Origin: Luscinia megarhynchos | Taxonomy: Eukaryota > Chordata > Aves > Passeriformes > Turdidae | Direction of reading: 5' to 3' | Assembly (NCBI GenBank): GCA_034336665.1 | Contig: JAPFBE010000013.1 | Span: forward strand, 15,293,056-15,357,055 | Length of the DNA: 64,000 nucleotides | Shown: positions 46,341 to 57,892 of the stretch, piece after piece | Position numbering within the stretch: position 1 is the first letter of the stretch | How the letters are laid out: each line of letters begins with the position of its first letter | The notes under the pieces: generated by a model | Told to the model about the DNA's origin: nothing | What the model saw: the letters and a program-made list of their open reading frames with translations, nothing else | Databases searched by the model: none | Made by a program: the position numbers and the translations under genes

Positions 46341-48959
46341 CTCGCTCAAAGGTACTCTGAACAAAGCCGCAAATTATTTTGGGCTATAACTCTCATATAA
46401 TTGGGAGTGGTCTTCTGCTTTCGCAGCCACCTTCCTGTTGGGTGGGGAGGATATTAGATTACGATTTTCCACTGATAAAACACAACAGATAATTTATCAG
46501 ACCTTGACAGAAGCAATCCATTTTCCAATCTGATTAATTAGAAACATCATCCTTAGGATATTCAGTGCCTGCTCTGTCTTCAAATGTATTCATACACATG
46601 TGCATGTTCATACAATGTTCATACCAGTTGCAATATACATCTTGCCAGTTTCTAGAAGGTCTCCCTATTTTAAGCCCTCATTGCTCACAGGAAAAAGCAA
46701 ACACCAGAATTTCAATCCCCTGACAAAATTAATTGACAAAGATACCCACACAAACCCAGAAACTCATTCTTATTTAAGACAGAGATGTGTAGGAATATAT
46801 GAAGCAATGCTAGTAAACTGTCTCAAGGAAGAAGGGGATGTTTGCAGCTTTCCTGGGTCATCCTGGGCTCACTAGGACCTTACCTGTCCTGCTGCTCTCG
46901 GTGCACAAAGGAGTGCCTTTTGACCTGGAAAAATAGAAAGCTTCTGTCCCAGCCTGGCTTGTAGCTGGGATCTGGAGGTCAGGGCAGTATCTCTTCCAGA
47001 TGGGTAGAGCTGTACTTGAAGACACCTTCCCCTCTACTGTGCTTGATTTAGTGCAGCCTTTCCCTCCTGCCAACTAACTGACCAAAGCCCCTTTCTTTTC
47101 GACAAAATTCCAGCTTCACCACTACCTTTATTTCTACCTTTCTTTTTATCTCCTAGAATCAATCACTATGTCTTAAATCATTTAAATTTCCCTCTGCCAG
47201 CCTTCTCCTTTTTGTTCTCTCTAAAAGAGGGCAGCAACTAACTCAATCAGATGTTTGAGACTGATGCACCTACACGCTCCACACTCTTTGTTTTCATGAG
47301 AAAAATGGCTAACAAGTTTCTTTTGTGTTTTCACTATAGCTGAGGGGATTTTAAAGGGAAGTCCAGAGAGAACTGCCTCTGAAATTTATCCAGAAGTGAC
47401 CTGTACCATGCAAAGCAACAAAAGGAGGGAAATCCCAGTGAAATCTTCCTGTTTTTATTACACGAAAATAATGGGGACTTCTGGGGGATTTGAGTGATAT
47501 ATTATAGTAACTGACATCTAATGAGGTGGAAAAATGTCTGTATTTAGGCAAGTGTTATTACTTCTTCAGTGGACTGGAGAAACCCAGAGAAGAAAGAAGA
47601 AAATGATGAAAGGGTCTGGAAAACAAGACGGCTGCTTCTTTAGAAGAGAGGGCATAAATTACAGTTGAGCAGGGAAAGGATGGTACTGAAGGAGTAGGCA
47701 AAAACCAGAGGTAACCTCAGGGCAGACAGAGGCAAATGAAAAATATTCCAGACAAACCAGCAATGGTGGAAGATTAAAAAAATTTTTATATTTACAGGAG
47801 GACAAGGCACAAAAATCCCCTTCTGCCTTATTCTGTGTTCTAATGTCAACTGTTTCTTTTTACAGGAACCTGGCTCAGCTCAGCAACCTTTGTCAAGTTT
47901 TACGAGGTACATTACCTTCTCTGGAGCTGGTGCTAGCCAAGGTGACATGGGCTCTCTGGTATGATAAATCCTTTAAAGTTAGTGAGAATGAGAGTATGTA
48001 GAGAGCTCTTATCCTAAAATCCAGAGAGGTCTTTGTTAATCTTTATTTATTTATTTATTTATACACTGTGCCTGCTGGTGGAAGGAGCAATTTAAAACAC
48101 CTTCTGTCACAAATCAGGTCTATCCTTTATTCTTTCCTCTGCCTTCTGGGTGGACACATTCCACTACTAATATCTTCATTCTTCTCTTGGTTTCTGGACT
48201 ACTGACCTCTTATAAGCAGAGCCATTTGAGCTACTGGCCAGTGAAACTGTACAGGCTTAAGGCAAATATATAATACAGCTGTTCCAAGCTGCTGTTATTT
48301 AACAGATTCCAGTAAAACCAAACACAGTAAGTTTTACAGGATGTACTGCCTGCTGGAAGTTTATACCAGAACACCTGACTCTGCTCACATCAGCTAGCAT
48401 CCTCATGCTCAGGCAGTGCATCTTCAAGTCACAAATGTTCAAATGGGTCTACAAAAGGTCTAACCTGGTCCAGAGGATCTGCCACCAGCTGTCATTTTGC
48501 TAGTGATTCGACCATGGGATCACAGTCAAACCACATCTCTCTCTCTCAAGCTTACTTCTACAGAACAAGCAAAGGTTAAATTATTTAAAGTTTGAGATCC
48601 TGCCAATTTCTCCTACACAAACTGCACAAGATTTCCCAGCAGAGAAAGTTAGCCATGTGGGTGGGGATAAAAGCACAACAAATTTCTGGAGTCCATTTCG
48701 GTGTCACTTTATCAGTGCATGAAGGCGTGGGATGGGTGGAATTGGAAGAAGAATAAAGTGACCATGGTAGTGAAAGTTTTAGCCCATAACAGGGCAGACA
48801 AGGGATCGGGGAGGGGGATGACATTCCCTGCTGCAACAGGTGGTACGAGCTGAGGAATCCATGGTTGTTAAGCTGTTGTATGTATCACACAGACACACAC
48901 ACAGACACACACACACAGAGTGTTACTTGTTATTAAGGGGTCCTTAACCGATTTTAGTT
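46341..48959. other. Intergenic, nothing recognised
   Basis: The only repeats are a (TTTA)n run at about 48,042-48,063 and a (CA)n-like tract at about 48,890-48,919. I see no gene. Confidence 0.5.
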
Positions 48960-50359
48960 TTAGAAAAAGATCAAGGAAAAAAGCCTAAACAATGCTGCTG
49001 GGCTTGTAGTATTGGGAAATGCTGTATGAAGTATGGTTATGGAAGAGAGGGTTCATGAGGACCCATGACAGCCACAAGGGGACAAGAGGGGCTGAGAGAG
49101 TAGATAAGGTAAAAGCTGGGGACTTTCCTCCAGCTGCAGGCAAAAGAAGCATGAATGATCTAGCTGATGGAGGAGTAGAAGAAAGGATTTTGGGTTTGGA
49201 AACCGAGGAAGGGTTTAATCCCATAGCACAGACTGGTAGAGAAGACGTAGAGAAAGTTGCAAAGGTATGTGATGATTGGGTATGTTACTCCTAGGGATTT
49301 GAGTAAGCTGTTAGAAGCAACGTAGAATGTGTACAATAATTAGGAGTGAAAGCTGTGTTAGCAGAACAAAGCCCAATAAGGAAGGGGGGTGTACATTGGG
49401 AATATTGACACAAAAAGCAGCACCCAAAGGATAGTCAGCCTGACTCAGGACAGTAGTGGCAGCCGTCTTCCAAACCCAGGAAGTGTGGGAAATGCAGGCA
49501 CAGAGAGCTCTCGGGGCCTTATGCGTGGAGAAATGGATACAATGCTTCACCTAAGAGCTTGGAGAAAGCGTGGTGAATTAGAGCATTAAAGTGAAACAGA
49601 CATAAAACAAGAATATAAGTTTGTAGTTTAAGTCGAAATATGTTTTAAGCAAATAGAGATAAGTACTGTGTAAGCAAAGCAATATGTTAAGTAAGATAGT
49701 AAAAGATTTTAAAGTTTAGCAATAGAATCTGTTATAAAGTTAGTTAGAAGTTTAAGATGTATCAATGTATGTTTGTGAAGTGTTATGTGATTGGTTGAAA
49801 GACGATGAATTGTGGCAAAACCATAAATATATAAATAAAAAGCAAAGCAATTAATGATTGGTGTAACAAGACGTTAGCAAACTTCGTAGAAGTATTTGAT
49901 AGGCTAAAAAATCAACATGAGGCACTGTGACTAAGAATTAAGTGGCTTCTGATATTATGGCATTGGATGTAACACCTTTAATATCTCATCCTTTTATGAG
50001 GCTGATGCCACAAGGCAATAAACTACCTCTTACAATGTCTCTCAATTGCCCCATCTCTTGTAAGATTAATCTCCTGGTAAGGAAGGAAAAAAAAGCAAAA
50101 ACACCTGGGTAGTAACTGACTGGTTTTGTGCCCTGTAGAGTTGTAGTGGTGTTGGAACAAAAGAAGGACACTGGTCATCACCAAGCAGAGTGTTTAACAG
50201 ACCAGATGGTACTGCTAGAACTAGATGACCTGGAGTTAAAAGTAGCTAAGATGAATACAGCACTGTTCTTAACAGCTGAGTCATAATGAAAGGAATTTGC
50301 CCATCGCTGTTTGCAGACCACTGAACAGGTGCACTGAGATGGTGTACAGAACTCAGGAA

Positions 50360-51665
50360 GACATGGATTGGAAACTCTTTGTGAGTGGAAGCAGCTTTGT
50401 GAAAAATGGAATCCAAAAAGGCAAGTAAGCCAGTGGTAACTCAGCATGAGGTGATAGAAGCATAAGCTATTACCCCAACACATCAGCTCAGAAAGCAGAA
50501 CTGATTGCATTGACAAGACCATTGGAGCTCTCACAGGATAAGATTGTAAATATACGGCCAGATCTAAAATCTGTTTTTGGAGTGGTCCATGCCCATGGAG
50601 CCATTTGGAAAGAGAGCTGTTAACCTCCAGGGATCCCCTGTGAAACATGGACAAATAATACAGAGATTGTTAGAGGGGGTGCAGCTACCTTGAAAGGTGG
50701 CATTAATGTCTTGTAAAGCTCATCAGTCTGGACAGACCCCAGCAAAGTACTAGAAATTGCCTGGCTGACAAAGCAGCCAAGGAGGCTGCTGGTGGGGATG
50801 TCCTGTTGGTCTTACCTGAGAAATATCAGTATTCAGACAAGCAAGTTTCTGATTATCAGCCCACAGATGAGAAAAATTGGCAGAAGTTTTTAGATGCTGA
50901 AAAGAGTCCTGAAGTATGGTGAATTATATCCAGTGAAGAAGTAGTGATTCCCCAACACCTTATAAGGAAAAATCACAGGGGAAGAGCATATGGTAACTCA
51001 CTGAGGAATAGAATCTATGGTAGAAGCAATGAAGCCTCAGGTTTTGAACATACCATAAAAAGCATTGTTAAAAAGTGCCAAACACTTAAAGAATAGTGCA
51101 CATCAAATTAGATAGCCTACAACTGTGACTGTTAAGAAAGGAAATTGTCCAGGAGACTATTGGCAAATAGGTTCTGCCCAGCTGCCATGGCAAAAGCAGG
51201 TATTTATTGGTACTGGTAGATACTTCTTCAAGATGGCCAGAAGCTTCTTGTTGCACTAACAGAGCTGGTAAAAATTTTGGTGAAGAAAATTATTCAGAGG
51301 TTGGGAGTGTGAGTGAGAATGTCACCAGACAGAAGTTCACATCATTGATAAAATAGCACAAAGCCCAGCTAAAATGCTAGAGGTAAAGTGGGGCTTTTGC
51401 ACTCCATGGAGACCTCGGTTGAGTGGGAGAGTAGGAAGAATGAACCAGAGGCTAGCAGAATATATTAAATCCATGGGAAGGTGTTGTTTTCCCTCCACAG
51501 ATATGTTGTGCTGGCAGACCCATTACACTGAATATCACAACTCATCCATACCAATCTGGAGACTACCTCAAAACCTGGACTGAAGAGCTTCTCCAAGGAA
51601 AGGGGAAGGGACCATATCAGGTGCTGCAAACCATCAACACTGGTGTGAAGGTGTAAGTAGATTTG
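50360..51665 (+). pseudogene. Retroviral pol fossil: RNase H to integrase, multiply broken
   Basis: Fragments readable in different frames are, in order, an RNase H-like start (DWKLFVSGSSF) and middle (AQKAELIALTR), an integrase N-terminal part with HLIRKNHRGR, a core-entry part (CPGDYWQIGSAQLP), and a C-terminal part ending GPYQVLQTINTGVKV. The layout and the GPYQVL end resemble gammaretrovirus-like (class I) elements. Stops and frameshifts occur throughout, for example after KNGIQKGK and after GPYQVLQTINTGVKV. This is an ancient, inert copy. Confidence 0.65.
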
Positions 51666-52030
51666 TGGCTCCCCAACTTAAGACGGTTGAAACAACTGCT
51701 TTTACTGACTGTGGTGATCTTACCCATGAACTTGATCACTTGTTGCAATACATACTGCTGTATAGACTAGATCAATACAGTAAATGGGTATGAGACTATG
51801 AAGAAATTATATTAAAGTCTCAAAGGAGCAATTTGTTACCATAGGGAATAAAACAGAGAGTACAACGGAACTAATAAAGGGGCCTGATATCTTAGGCCAA
51901 ATCAGCAGAAACCGTGGGAGAGACAAACACAGAAAAATGTACCCTGTGCAAGAAGTGCCCAGGAAACATGTTGTGAAATTTTGTGTAAGATAACATCACT
52001 AGGTGAGTCATGTCATGAGGAATGCGTATG

Positions 52031-52215
52031 GGAAATTGTTACCGAAATTGTTACCAAAATTGTTACCAAAAAAGAACCCTATATAAGTGCCATACAAGTA
52101 AAATCCTATATAAATGCCTTGCATACTCAATAATTGGCCCAAGCTCGGATGTCCCCCTCCCTCCATCGCTGACAGTTACCAAACAAGTTATATTATTATG
52201 AATAAATATGATTTT
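52031..52215 (+). mobile_element. LTR-like tail with duplicated TATA motif
   Basis: A three-fold gaaattgttacc repeat (52,032-52,067) is followed by two copies of cctatataa.tgcc (52,078 and 52,105, a 27-bp offset) and several AATAAA-like signals near 52,198-52,235. It follows the pol fossil on the same strand and could be its 3' LTR. No TG...CA borders were found. Confidence 0.35.
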
Positions 52216-52240
52216 TAATAATAATTTATTAAGAATAAAT

Positions 52241-54399
52241 TATCGTTGGCTTTCTAACCTAACATACTGCTTGTAGAATTTATTTCCCAGTTTTTTGGTG
52301 ACATAATGTATTGGTTTAAAAGACAAATGTCTGCCAAGGAAGGCGGGAACCTTCCTGGAATGGAAAAATGACCCGTCCCTTGAAATTACTGTAACTTCAA
52401 AATTACAGGGCTTTGAAGCAAAAATATAGGAAAAGGAAAAACAGTTCTTCACTAGAAAATACGTATATGTGCAGGTGTGTAAGAGAACAGAACAAACCAC
52501 ACCACAGTGACAGAAGTTTCTCACTCTGGTGCAGTTATGGACCACTCACTCTACTGAGCCTGCACATTTTCTCTCCACAATTTCCACTTCCCGGTAAAAT
52601 AAGTTAACTTTGAAAAATGGAGCTTAAACATCATCTTGTGTTATGTTTATACACATACACTGATGGCTTCCAATTATAGCCACAGTAGAAGGGCACATGC
52701 ATATCGATGATAACCATGAAAAAATACACAGATAAATTCTCAAAAAAGAAAAAAAAAGATAATAAGCACAAAAATAATAAGTCTCAACATTAGCTATTTC
52801 ATTATTGTCAGTTAATTATAAAAATGAGAGCATTTAATATTATATAGTCTCTGCTTTAATATTACGTGAAGGCTTAAGCTATTTTTACCACATTACTATT
52901 TATATAAGCTATATGGTGCATAGAAAAACTGACAGATAATACTATATCAAAAAGCAGTTAAAAGGGATTACAAATTTTTTGATATCAAAATCATTAGAAT
53001 TAATAATAACTTGTAAAAGCTAATATATAAATGTGGAAGTCAGTATTTATATCATCATTTATAACACCAGAGATGAGATTGTTGGATACTGAAGGACAAT
53101 TTCAAATTCCAAAGAGGAAAAGCACAGCTAATACTTAATGGCAAGTTAATATTTTAATGGAAAACTCACTGAAGGTATTTTCCCTTCAGTGAGTCAATTG
53201 GGGATCTCTCCAACTAGTGAATTAAAGAACTTAAGTCCAACAGCAAAATTCTGTTAAATAGGGCATTCCATTATTACAGCGCTGGACTCATTCTAGGAAT
53301 TTTTTTGCCATGAGCATGTCCCATAAGACACAGTTCCCTGGGGTTTAAATACATGGTCACATTTAGGATTTCCTTAGAGCCCCTCTCAGAGTCTGCCCAG
53401 TCATTGCATCCAAAGTGTCTCCTCCAATGTTGTCTTGGTGTGGAGCAGGGCTGCCATGTAGTGTCCTTTGCCCGCTATTATTTTGATTAGGGGGCTTTGT
53501 TCCTTCATCAGGGGGTCTTCATTATTATCTTTGTCACCTGTCCTCTGGGTGACTCTCCTGTGTTGGCAGCTCCCAGCACATACATAATTCACTTCTGGTT
53601 TTCTATCTTACTCTACTGAGTCACTACCATGGCACTAGTTAAAGATAACCCAGATCTCCTCTTACCTAAACAATTCTCTATTGAATTTGCTTCTGTAGTG
53701 GAACAAATCTCTATTCATCAAGTTATCTGAGGTGTAAAGGTCTCTGCAGGTTCAAGTTCAGCTATTTCTTAATTTTCTCAGGTTTTTAATCTTCTTTTAA
53801 TGTTCTACTGAGTTAAACGCATTTAATTAAAATTAGAGTACAAAAACCCCCACATAAATTCTTTAACTAACTAGGGCATGACTCCTTACAAAGTTCAGGG
53901 GACTTCAACATTCTTGACTAAATGAGATAAAATTCCTTTTCACTAGGTGGTTATCCCACACAGTGCTCTGTGCTGATGCTGCACTGCAACAGAAGCTGTC
54001 AGAGAAGCCTTTGCAAATACATTGGAAGCACACCTCTGAGACACCTTGTGTAATGACACAGAGTTGGAGGGGAGCTTTCCCAGATCAAAGCCTTGAAAAA
54101 ATATAATTTTTTTTCCAATTTTTTTTTTCTTTTTTCTTTTTTCCTCCAAATACCAATCCTGGCCTAGCTCCTGTTGGTCTCGGCCCATCTACAGCACAGA
54201 TCCTCCTGCCTGATTGCTTGTGAGACATTAAAGAGCATCCTGGGACATATCCCCTACTCACCAGCTGGTCTGGCTCTACCCCTGCTTGCTCCAGGTGCCA
54301 CACCAGGGACAAACAGGCTCTGACCCTGGTCCAGGCTGCTGGCTGGCACTTGGCTTCTCTCACTCAGGTCCCCCAGCTGGCACCCAGCCACATGGGGCC
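52241..54399. other. Intergenic, nothing recognised except a hairpin
   Basis: AT-rich DNA. The only structured item is the perfect 12-bp hairpin at 53,164-53,194. A T-rich run lies at 54,107-54,147. Confidence 0.5.
53164..53194. repeat. Perfect 12-bp hairpin, 7-nt loop
   Basis: Actcactgaagg (53164-53175) is the exact reverse complement of ccttcagtgagt (53183-53194), with tattttc between them. No T-run follows in either direction, so it is not a polymerase III terminator. Its function is unknown. Confidence 0.9.
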
Positions 54400-54692
54400 C
54401 CTGGTTCTGGCCCAGTTGCTGACATTAGGGCCCCCTACACATATGCACACAATTTGGAGTGTCCCTCACCCAGGAGAAGAGTTAGAAATGGATTTTAATG
54501 AGAAGACAGGACAGACTGTGGTGACAGAGCACTGGGCCAGAGCCCAGACATGTGTACTGACCAGCCTCCTGCAAACATGAAACCAGACTCTTATATTCCT
54601 TCATCTATCCATTTTCCCAGGCTAATTATTCCCAGATGCCCATGATTCCTCACTTTCTCACATTTGTCTCCTACCCTAAGAATCCCATAACA
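54400..54692 (-). mobile_element. Probable ERV LTR downstream of the CD200-like gene
   Basis: On the - strand the candidate U3 starts tgttatgggattcttagggt. It shows a TATA-like ggaatataagag (about 54,597-54,588), then R, then ATTAAA (54499-54494) followed by a G/T-containing segment. The end may be cctaatgtca at 54,420. Borders are tentative and no target-site duplication was found. It lies 210 bp beyond the stop of the CD200-like tail exon, in the same orientation. Confidence 0.45.
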
Positions 54693-54901
54693 GTCTGGTG
54701 CAATCCCCAAATACTGTTCATTTGCAAAAGCAACATGTATCCATAGCCCTTAGGCAGTGATGCCTTGAGTTCAAAAGGCCACTGATGGACTCATCTGGAT
54801 GGGTTTCCCACACAGACTCTAGAGCTTAGGATTTCCTGGGACATCCCTGGGAGGGGCCTGGGCAAGCTGCCTCTTCCTGAGACTTTAATGTAGGCTATTG
54901 A

Positions 54902-55257
54902 TCATGCCATGGGCCCTGGGCTCCTCTGGGCTTGTGGAGATGGCTGGTGTCTCTCTTTCCTCTGCTGGGCTGGGGAGCAGCTGGGTACCACTTGGACTCC
55001 TTCACCTGCCATTGCCTCTCTGTTCTCCTTCACGGGAAAACAGCCAAGCTCCTTGATGGATAGCCCAGCAGGTCCACTCTCCATCTCACTTTGGAAGCTG
55101 CTGTTCAGGTTCTCTCCTTCCTCCAAAAACAAGCGCCTCCACTTTTTTCTCAATGCCAGGTTTCTTTTTGGCTTTTTGTGAAGCAGGGAGCCTGGTGTCT
55201 GCTTCTGCAAGAGACCCAGCAGAGTGGTGTGGTAATCACTACAGAGCTCTACACTGC
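54902..55257 (-). CDS. CD200-like exon: predicted long cytoplasmic tail
   Basis: A strong acceptor (ctcatcacttctctcttccag; upper boundary 55257) opens a 118-codon frame including TGA at 54904-54902, in the phase demanded by the TM donor. It starts SVELCSDYHTTLLGLLQKQT. It is then basic (KKPKRNLALRKKWRRLFL) and ends in Q/S/P-rich sequence (RSPGPMA). SDYHTTLL resembles but does not fit an ITIM, because Y+3 is threonine. I do not recognise this tail. Assignment to the gene rests on strand, order, phase, acceptor and openness. Confidence 0.5.
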
Positions 55258-55352
55258 CTGGAAGAGAGAAGTGATGAGTAGACAAAAGGGTTCTGTGCTT
55301 ATTTGGCACATCCTGGTTTTCAGTAGTGAGAAAGGGCCACAGAGGTGGCTTC

Positions 55353-57070
55353 TGTGAGAAGTTGCTAGGAGCTTCCGCTGTGTCCTACAGAGCCAATTTC
55401 TAATGGCTCTGTAGACGGACATGATGCTGGCCCGATTGCTGGCCTCTGTGATGACACATTTAAGAATATTTAAGAAGACATTCCAAACAGCACATGCAGA
55501 GTTTTTTCCAGGGGTGGCGAGGCGCGGCGGTGGCCGTCACCATGCCGGTGTGACCGTGGCCAGCCTTGCCTGCCCGGCCGCCCCCGGCAGCCCTGGGCAG
55601 AAGGACAGGGGTGACAGTGGCAGCTCCCCCTTCCCAGCCCCACATGGAGGGAGGGTCAAGCAGCCAGCCCCCCAGCTGCCACTGCCCGCTGCACGGAGGC
55701 CGCGAGGGCCCGCGGGGAAACGCGGCGAGGGGGAACCCAAAGAGATCAAACTTCTCAGCACTGCGGGATCCTGCAGGAACCTCTGAACTGCTGGGACTTG
55801 AGGGCAATGGCACCTACGAGCAGCAGTTTCTCTTCTGGCCAGAGAAAAGGAGGAAGTGAGGACATGTGAGGGAAAACAACATGGCAGCACCAAGGTCAGT
55901 GGGAAAAGGGGAGAAGGCGCTCCAAGTGTGAGAGCCAAAATTCCTCTGCAGGCCATGGTGAGGGCCATGGTGAAACAAACTGTCCCTCTGTAATCCATGA
56001 AATCCACGGGGGATGCAGAGATCCACTCACAGCCCATGGGAAAAGTGCTCGTGCTGGAGCGGGTGGATGCCAGAGAAAGCTGTGATCCAGTGGGAGACCA
56101 AACAGAGAGAGAGGGGCCTTGATTCCAGGGATAGAGAGACCCTTGATTCCAGGGATAGAGAGAGAGGGGCATTGATTCCAGGGATAGAGAGAGAGACCCT
56201 TGATTCCAGGGATAGAGAGAGAGGGGCCTTGATTCCAGGGATAGAGAGAGAGGGGCCTTGATTCCAGGGATAGAGAGAGAGAGACCCTTGATTCCAGGGA
56301 TAGAGAGAGACCCTTGATTCCAGGGATAGAGAGAGAGAGACCCTTGATTCCAGGGATAGAGAGAGAGACCCTTGATTCCAGGGATAGAGAGAGAGGGGCA
56401 TTGATTCCAGGGATAGAGAGACCCTTGATTCCAGGGATAGAGAGAGGAGCCTTGATTCCAGGGATAGAGAGAGAGAGACCCTTGATTCCAGGGATAGAAA
56501 GAGGTGCCTTGATTCCAGGGATAGAGATGGAGGGCCCTTGACTCCCAACTAGAGCAGCCTGTCCTTAGAGTACTGCACCCTGTGGATGAGTGAACCACAC
56601 CATGGCAGTTTTGGGAGAACTGTGTGCCCGTGGGAAGTTTTGGCAGGACTGCTGCTCGTGAGATTGGAACCACGATGGAGAAGTTCATGAGAACTGTCTC
56701 CCGTGGGAGGGATCCCATGGCATAGCTCTCCCTGAGTGAACAGAAAAAGGTCTTAGGTGACAAACTGACCAAAATCCCCATCCCTGTTTCCCTGGGTTTT
56801 GGTGGGAAAGAGGGAGAGGCAGGGGGAAAACCAGGTGTTTTAAAGGCTTATTTTACTTCTATATTATTCTCCCCTGACTCTGTTAATAATAAATTTACTT
56901 TATACCTATGAACTCAAACCAGTTTTGCCTTGTTTTCTCGACTTAGTCCTTATCTCAACTCATGAGATCTCTGTTAATTTTTTTCCCCTCACCTCTGTCC
57001 AGGTGTAGCAGGAGAGGGTAAGAAATACTTCCAGGGATGCCTGGTGTTTGGCCAGTGTCAAACCACAACA
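55353..57070 (+). mobile_element. ERVL-type solo LTR, copy 2, with 5-bp target-site duplication
   Basis: The 1,718-bp element starts tgtgagaagttgctaggagc and ends gtcaaaccacaaca. It is flanked by perfect 5-bp repeats GCTTC at 55348-55352 and 57071-57075, as expected for ERVL integration. Inside are a GC-rich CpG-bearing block (55,515-55,740), the 15-copy minisatellite, a poly(A) signal (aataataaatttac near 56,885), and the same blocks as in the copy at 16.7-17.9 kb. No internal retroviral genes remain. It is clearly younger than the other copy, given its intact ends. Confidence 0.85.
56118..56535 (+). repeat. Minisatellite, 15 units of about 28 bp, inside the LTR
   Basis: The core ttgattccagggatagaga occurs 15 times. 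Units differ in the length of the (GA)n linker and in the junction, gaccc or ggggc(c/a), giving two interspersed unit types. The array also keeps long frames open on both strands (repeated IPGIK/YPWNQG), which are artefacts of the repeat. Confidence 0.95.
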
Positions 57071-57892
57071 GCTTCCCAGTTACAGCACAGGAGCACCGGG
57101 AGCTTGCAGGGAAAACAGGGAACACATGGGAGGTCAGAGCAAAGTGTCTAGTGGGAGGGATTCCCAGCTGTGACCAATTACTGGTTTTGTTTGTGGATGC
57201 CAGCAGCCCTCCAAAGCACCTTTGAGTCTGCACCAGGAGGAGGGCAGGGCAGACCATTGTGGGGAAACTTCTGTGTGAGGCTGCTCTTAACAGCACCCAA
57301 GCTCTGCAGGCCTTGTCCAGAAGGGACACATCCAGTGCCTCTTTCATGCCTTTGCATCTAAATAACTTTGACTAACTTTTCTGCTTCACCCTCCAGGGCA
57401 GTGGTGCAAAATTTTAAGCAGTTTTTCCTGATGGTTGCTAGAGGGTGCATGTTGTGCCATCTACCCAGTGTGACTGTCCCATGCAGCAAAGAACGTGGCA
57501 AACAGAGACCTCTAATGGAGGATGTGAATAATCACTAGAAGCCTTGGGTGTTTGTGTTACCTCGTTTTTATTAGCGATGTGCTGGTGTATGCAGACTCAG
57601 AGAGGCTCTCTCACCTAGATCTTGCTGTGAGCCTGTCTCCTTTTCAGGAGTTCTGGGTGCACCTGGGTGTGTCTGCTGCCTGGGAAAAAAAACCACTCCA
57701 TCGGTTAGTCACAGGATGCTCAGTATACCCCTTGTCATTTAGAGTGAATTGTGCTATTTTAAAGAAGCTGTTACCAGCTAGATAGGTTTCCAGAACAGAT
57801 ACATAAAAATACCAAGAAGAAAGAGAAAGGCAAATTGCTAGGTGAACAGAGACAAGGCACCTCATTTTCAAGAAAAGGGAAACTATTCTTAC

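Larger units (their letters stand above)
48960..52240 (+). mobile_element. Degenerate endogenous retrovirus (pol remnant and LTR-like DNA)
   Basis: The + strand stretch carries shifted and stop-ridden frames with retroviral character. The best part, 50,360-51,665, runs from an RNase H-like region into integrase. The 48,960-49,570 part may be older gag-like DNA, but I cannot identify it. The 49,780-50,075 part has a TATA-like tataaataaa and an AATAAA, so it may be LTR-derived. No open reading frame of useful length survives. Borders are uncertain, and the element cannot encode any protein as it stands. Confidence 0.6.
55258..57892 (-). other. Intron of CD200-like gene holding an LTR
   Basis: The predicted intron from gtaaga to cttccag is mostly an ERVL-type solo LTR (55,353-57,070) in the opposite orientation. 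The LTR edge lies 95 bp from the acceptor. The remainder (57,071-57,892) shows nothing recognised. Confidence 0.5.

Noticed and set aside
45888..46400. Arginine/proline-rich frames of up to 170 codons on both strands
   Set aside because: They come from the CpG-rich promoter block. GC-rich DNA has few stops. Only the short in-frame stretch from 46251 to the donor at 46183 was kept, as a possible CD200 extension.
49019..49294. Possible gag-type frame ahead of the pol fossil
   Set aside because: No zinc-knuckle or major-homology signature is visible. It is mentioned only as undefined DNA of the fossil.
50178..50654. 158-codon - strand frame
   Set aside because: Antisense of the RNase H-like part of the retroviral fossil. 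It has no protein features.
56118..56535. CRISPR-like array
   Set aside because: The units are direct minisatellite repeats with no unique spacers, in a vertebrate LTR.
56013..56548. Other repeat-driven frames (ESRVSLSL, IPGIERE)
   Set aside because: They are the same minisatellite read in other frames.
55537..56781. 414-codon open frame on the - strand, the longest in the window
   Set aside because: It runs through the solo LTR and its minisatellite. The repeated IPGIKG and LYPWNQG blocks come from a repeat that keeps all frames open. It has no start context and no domain.
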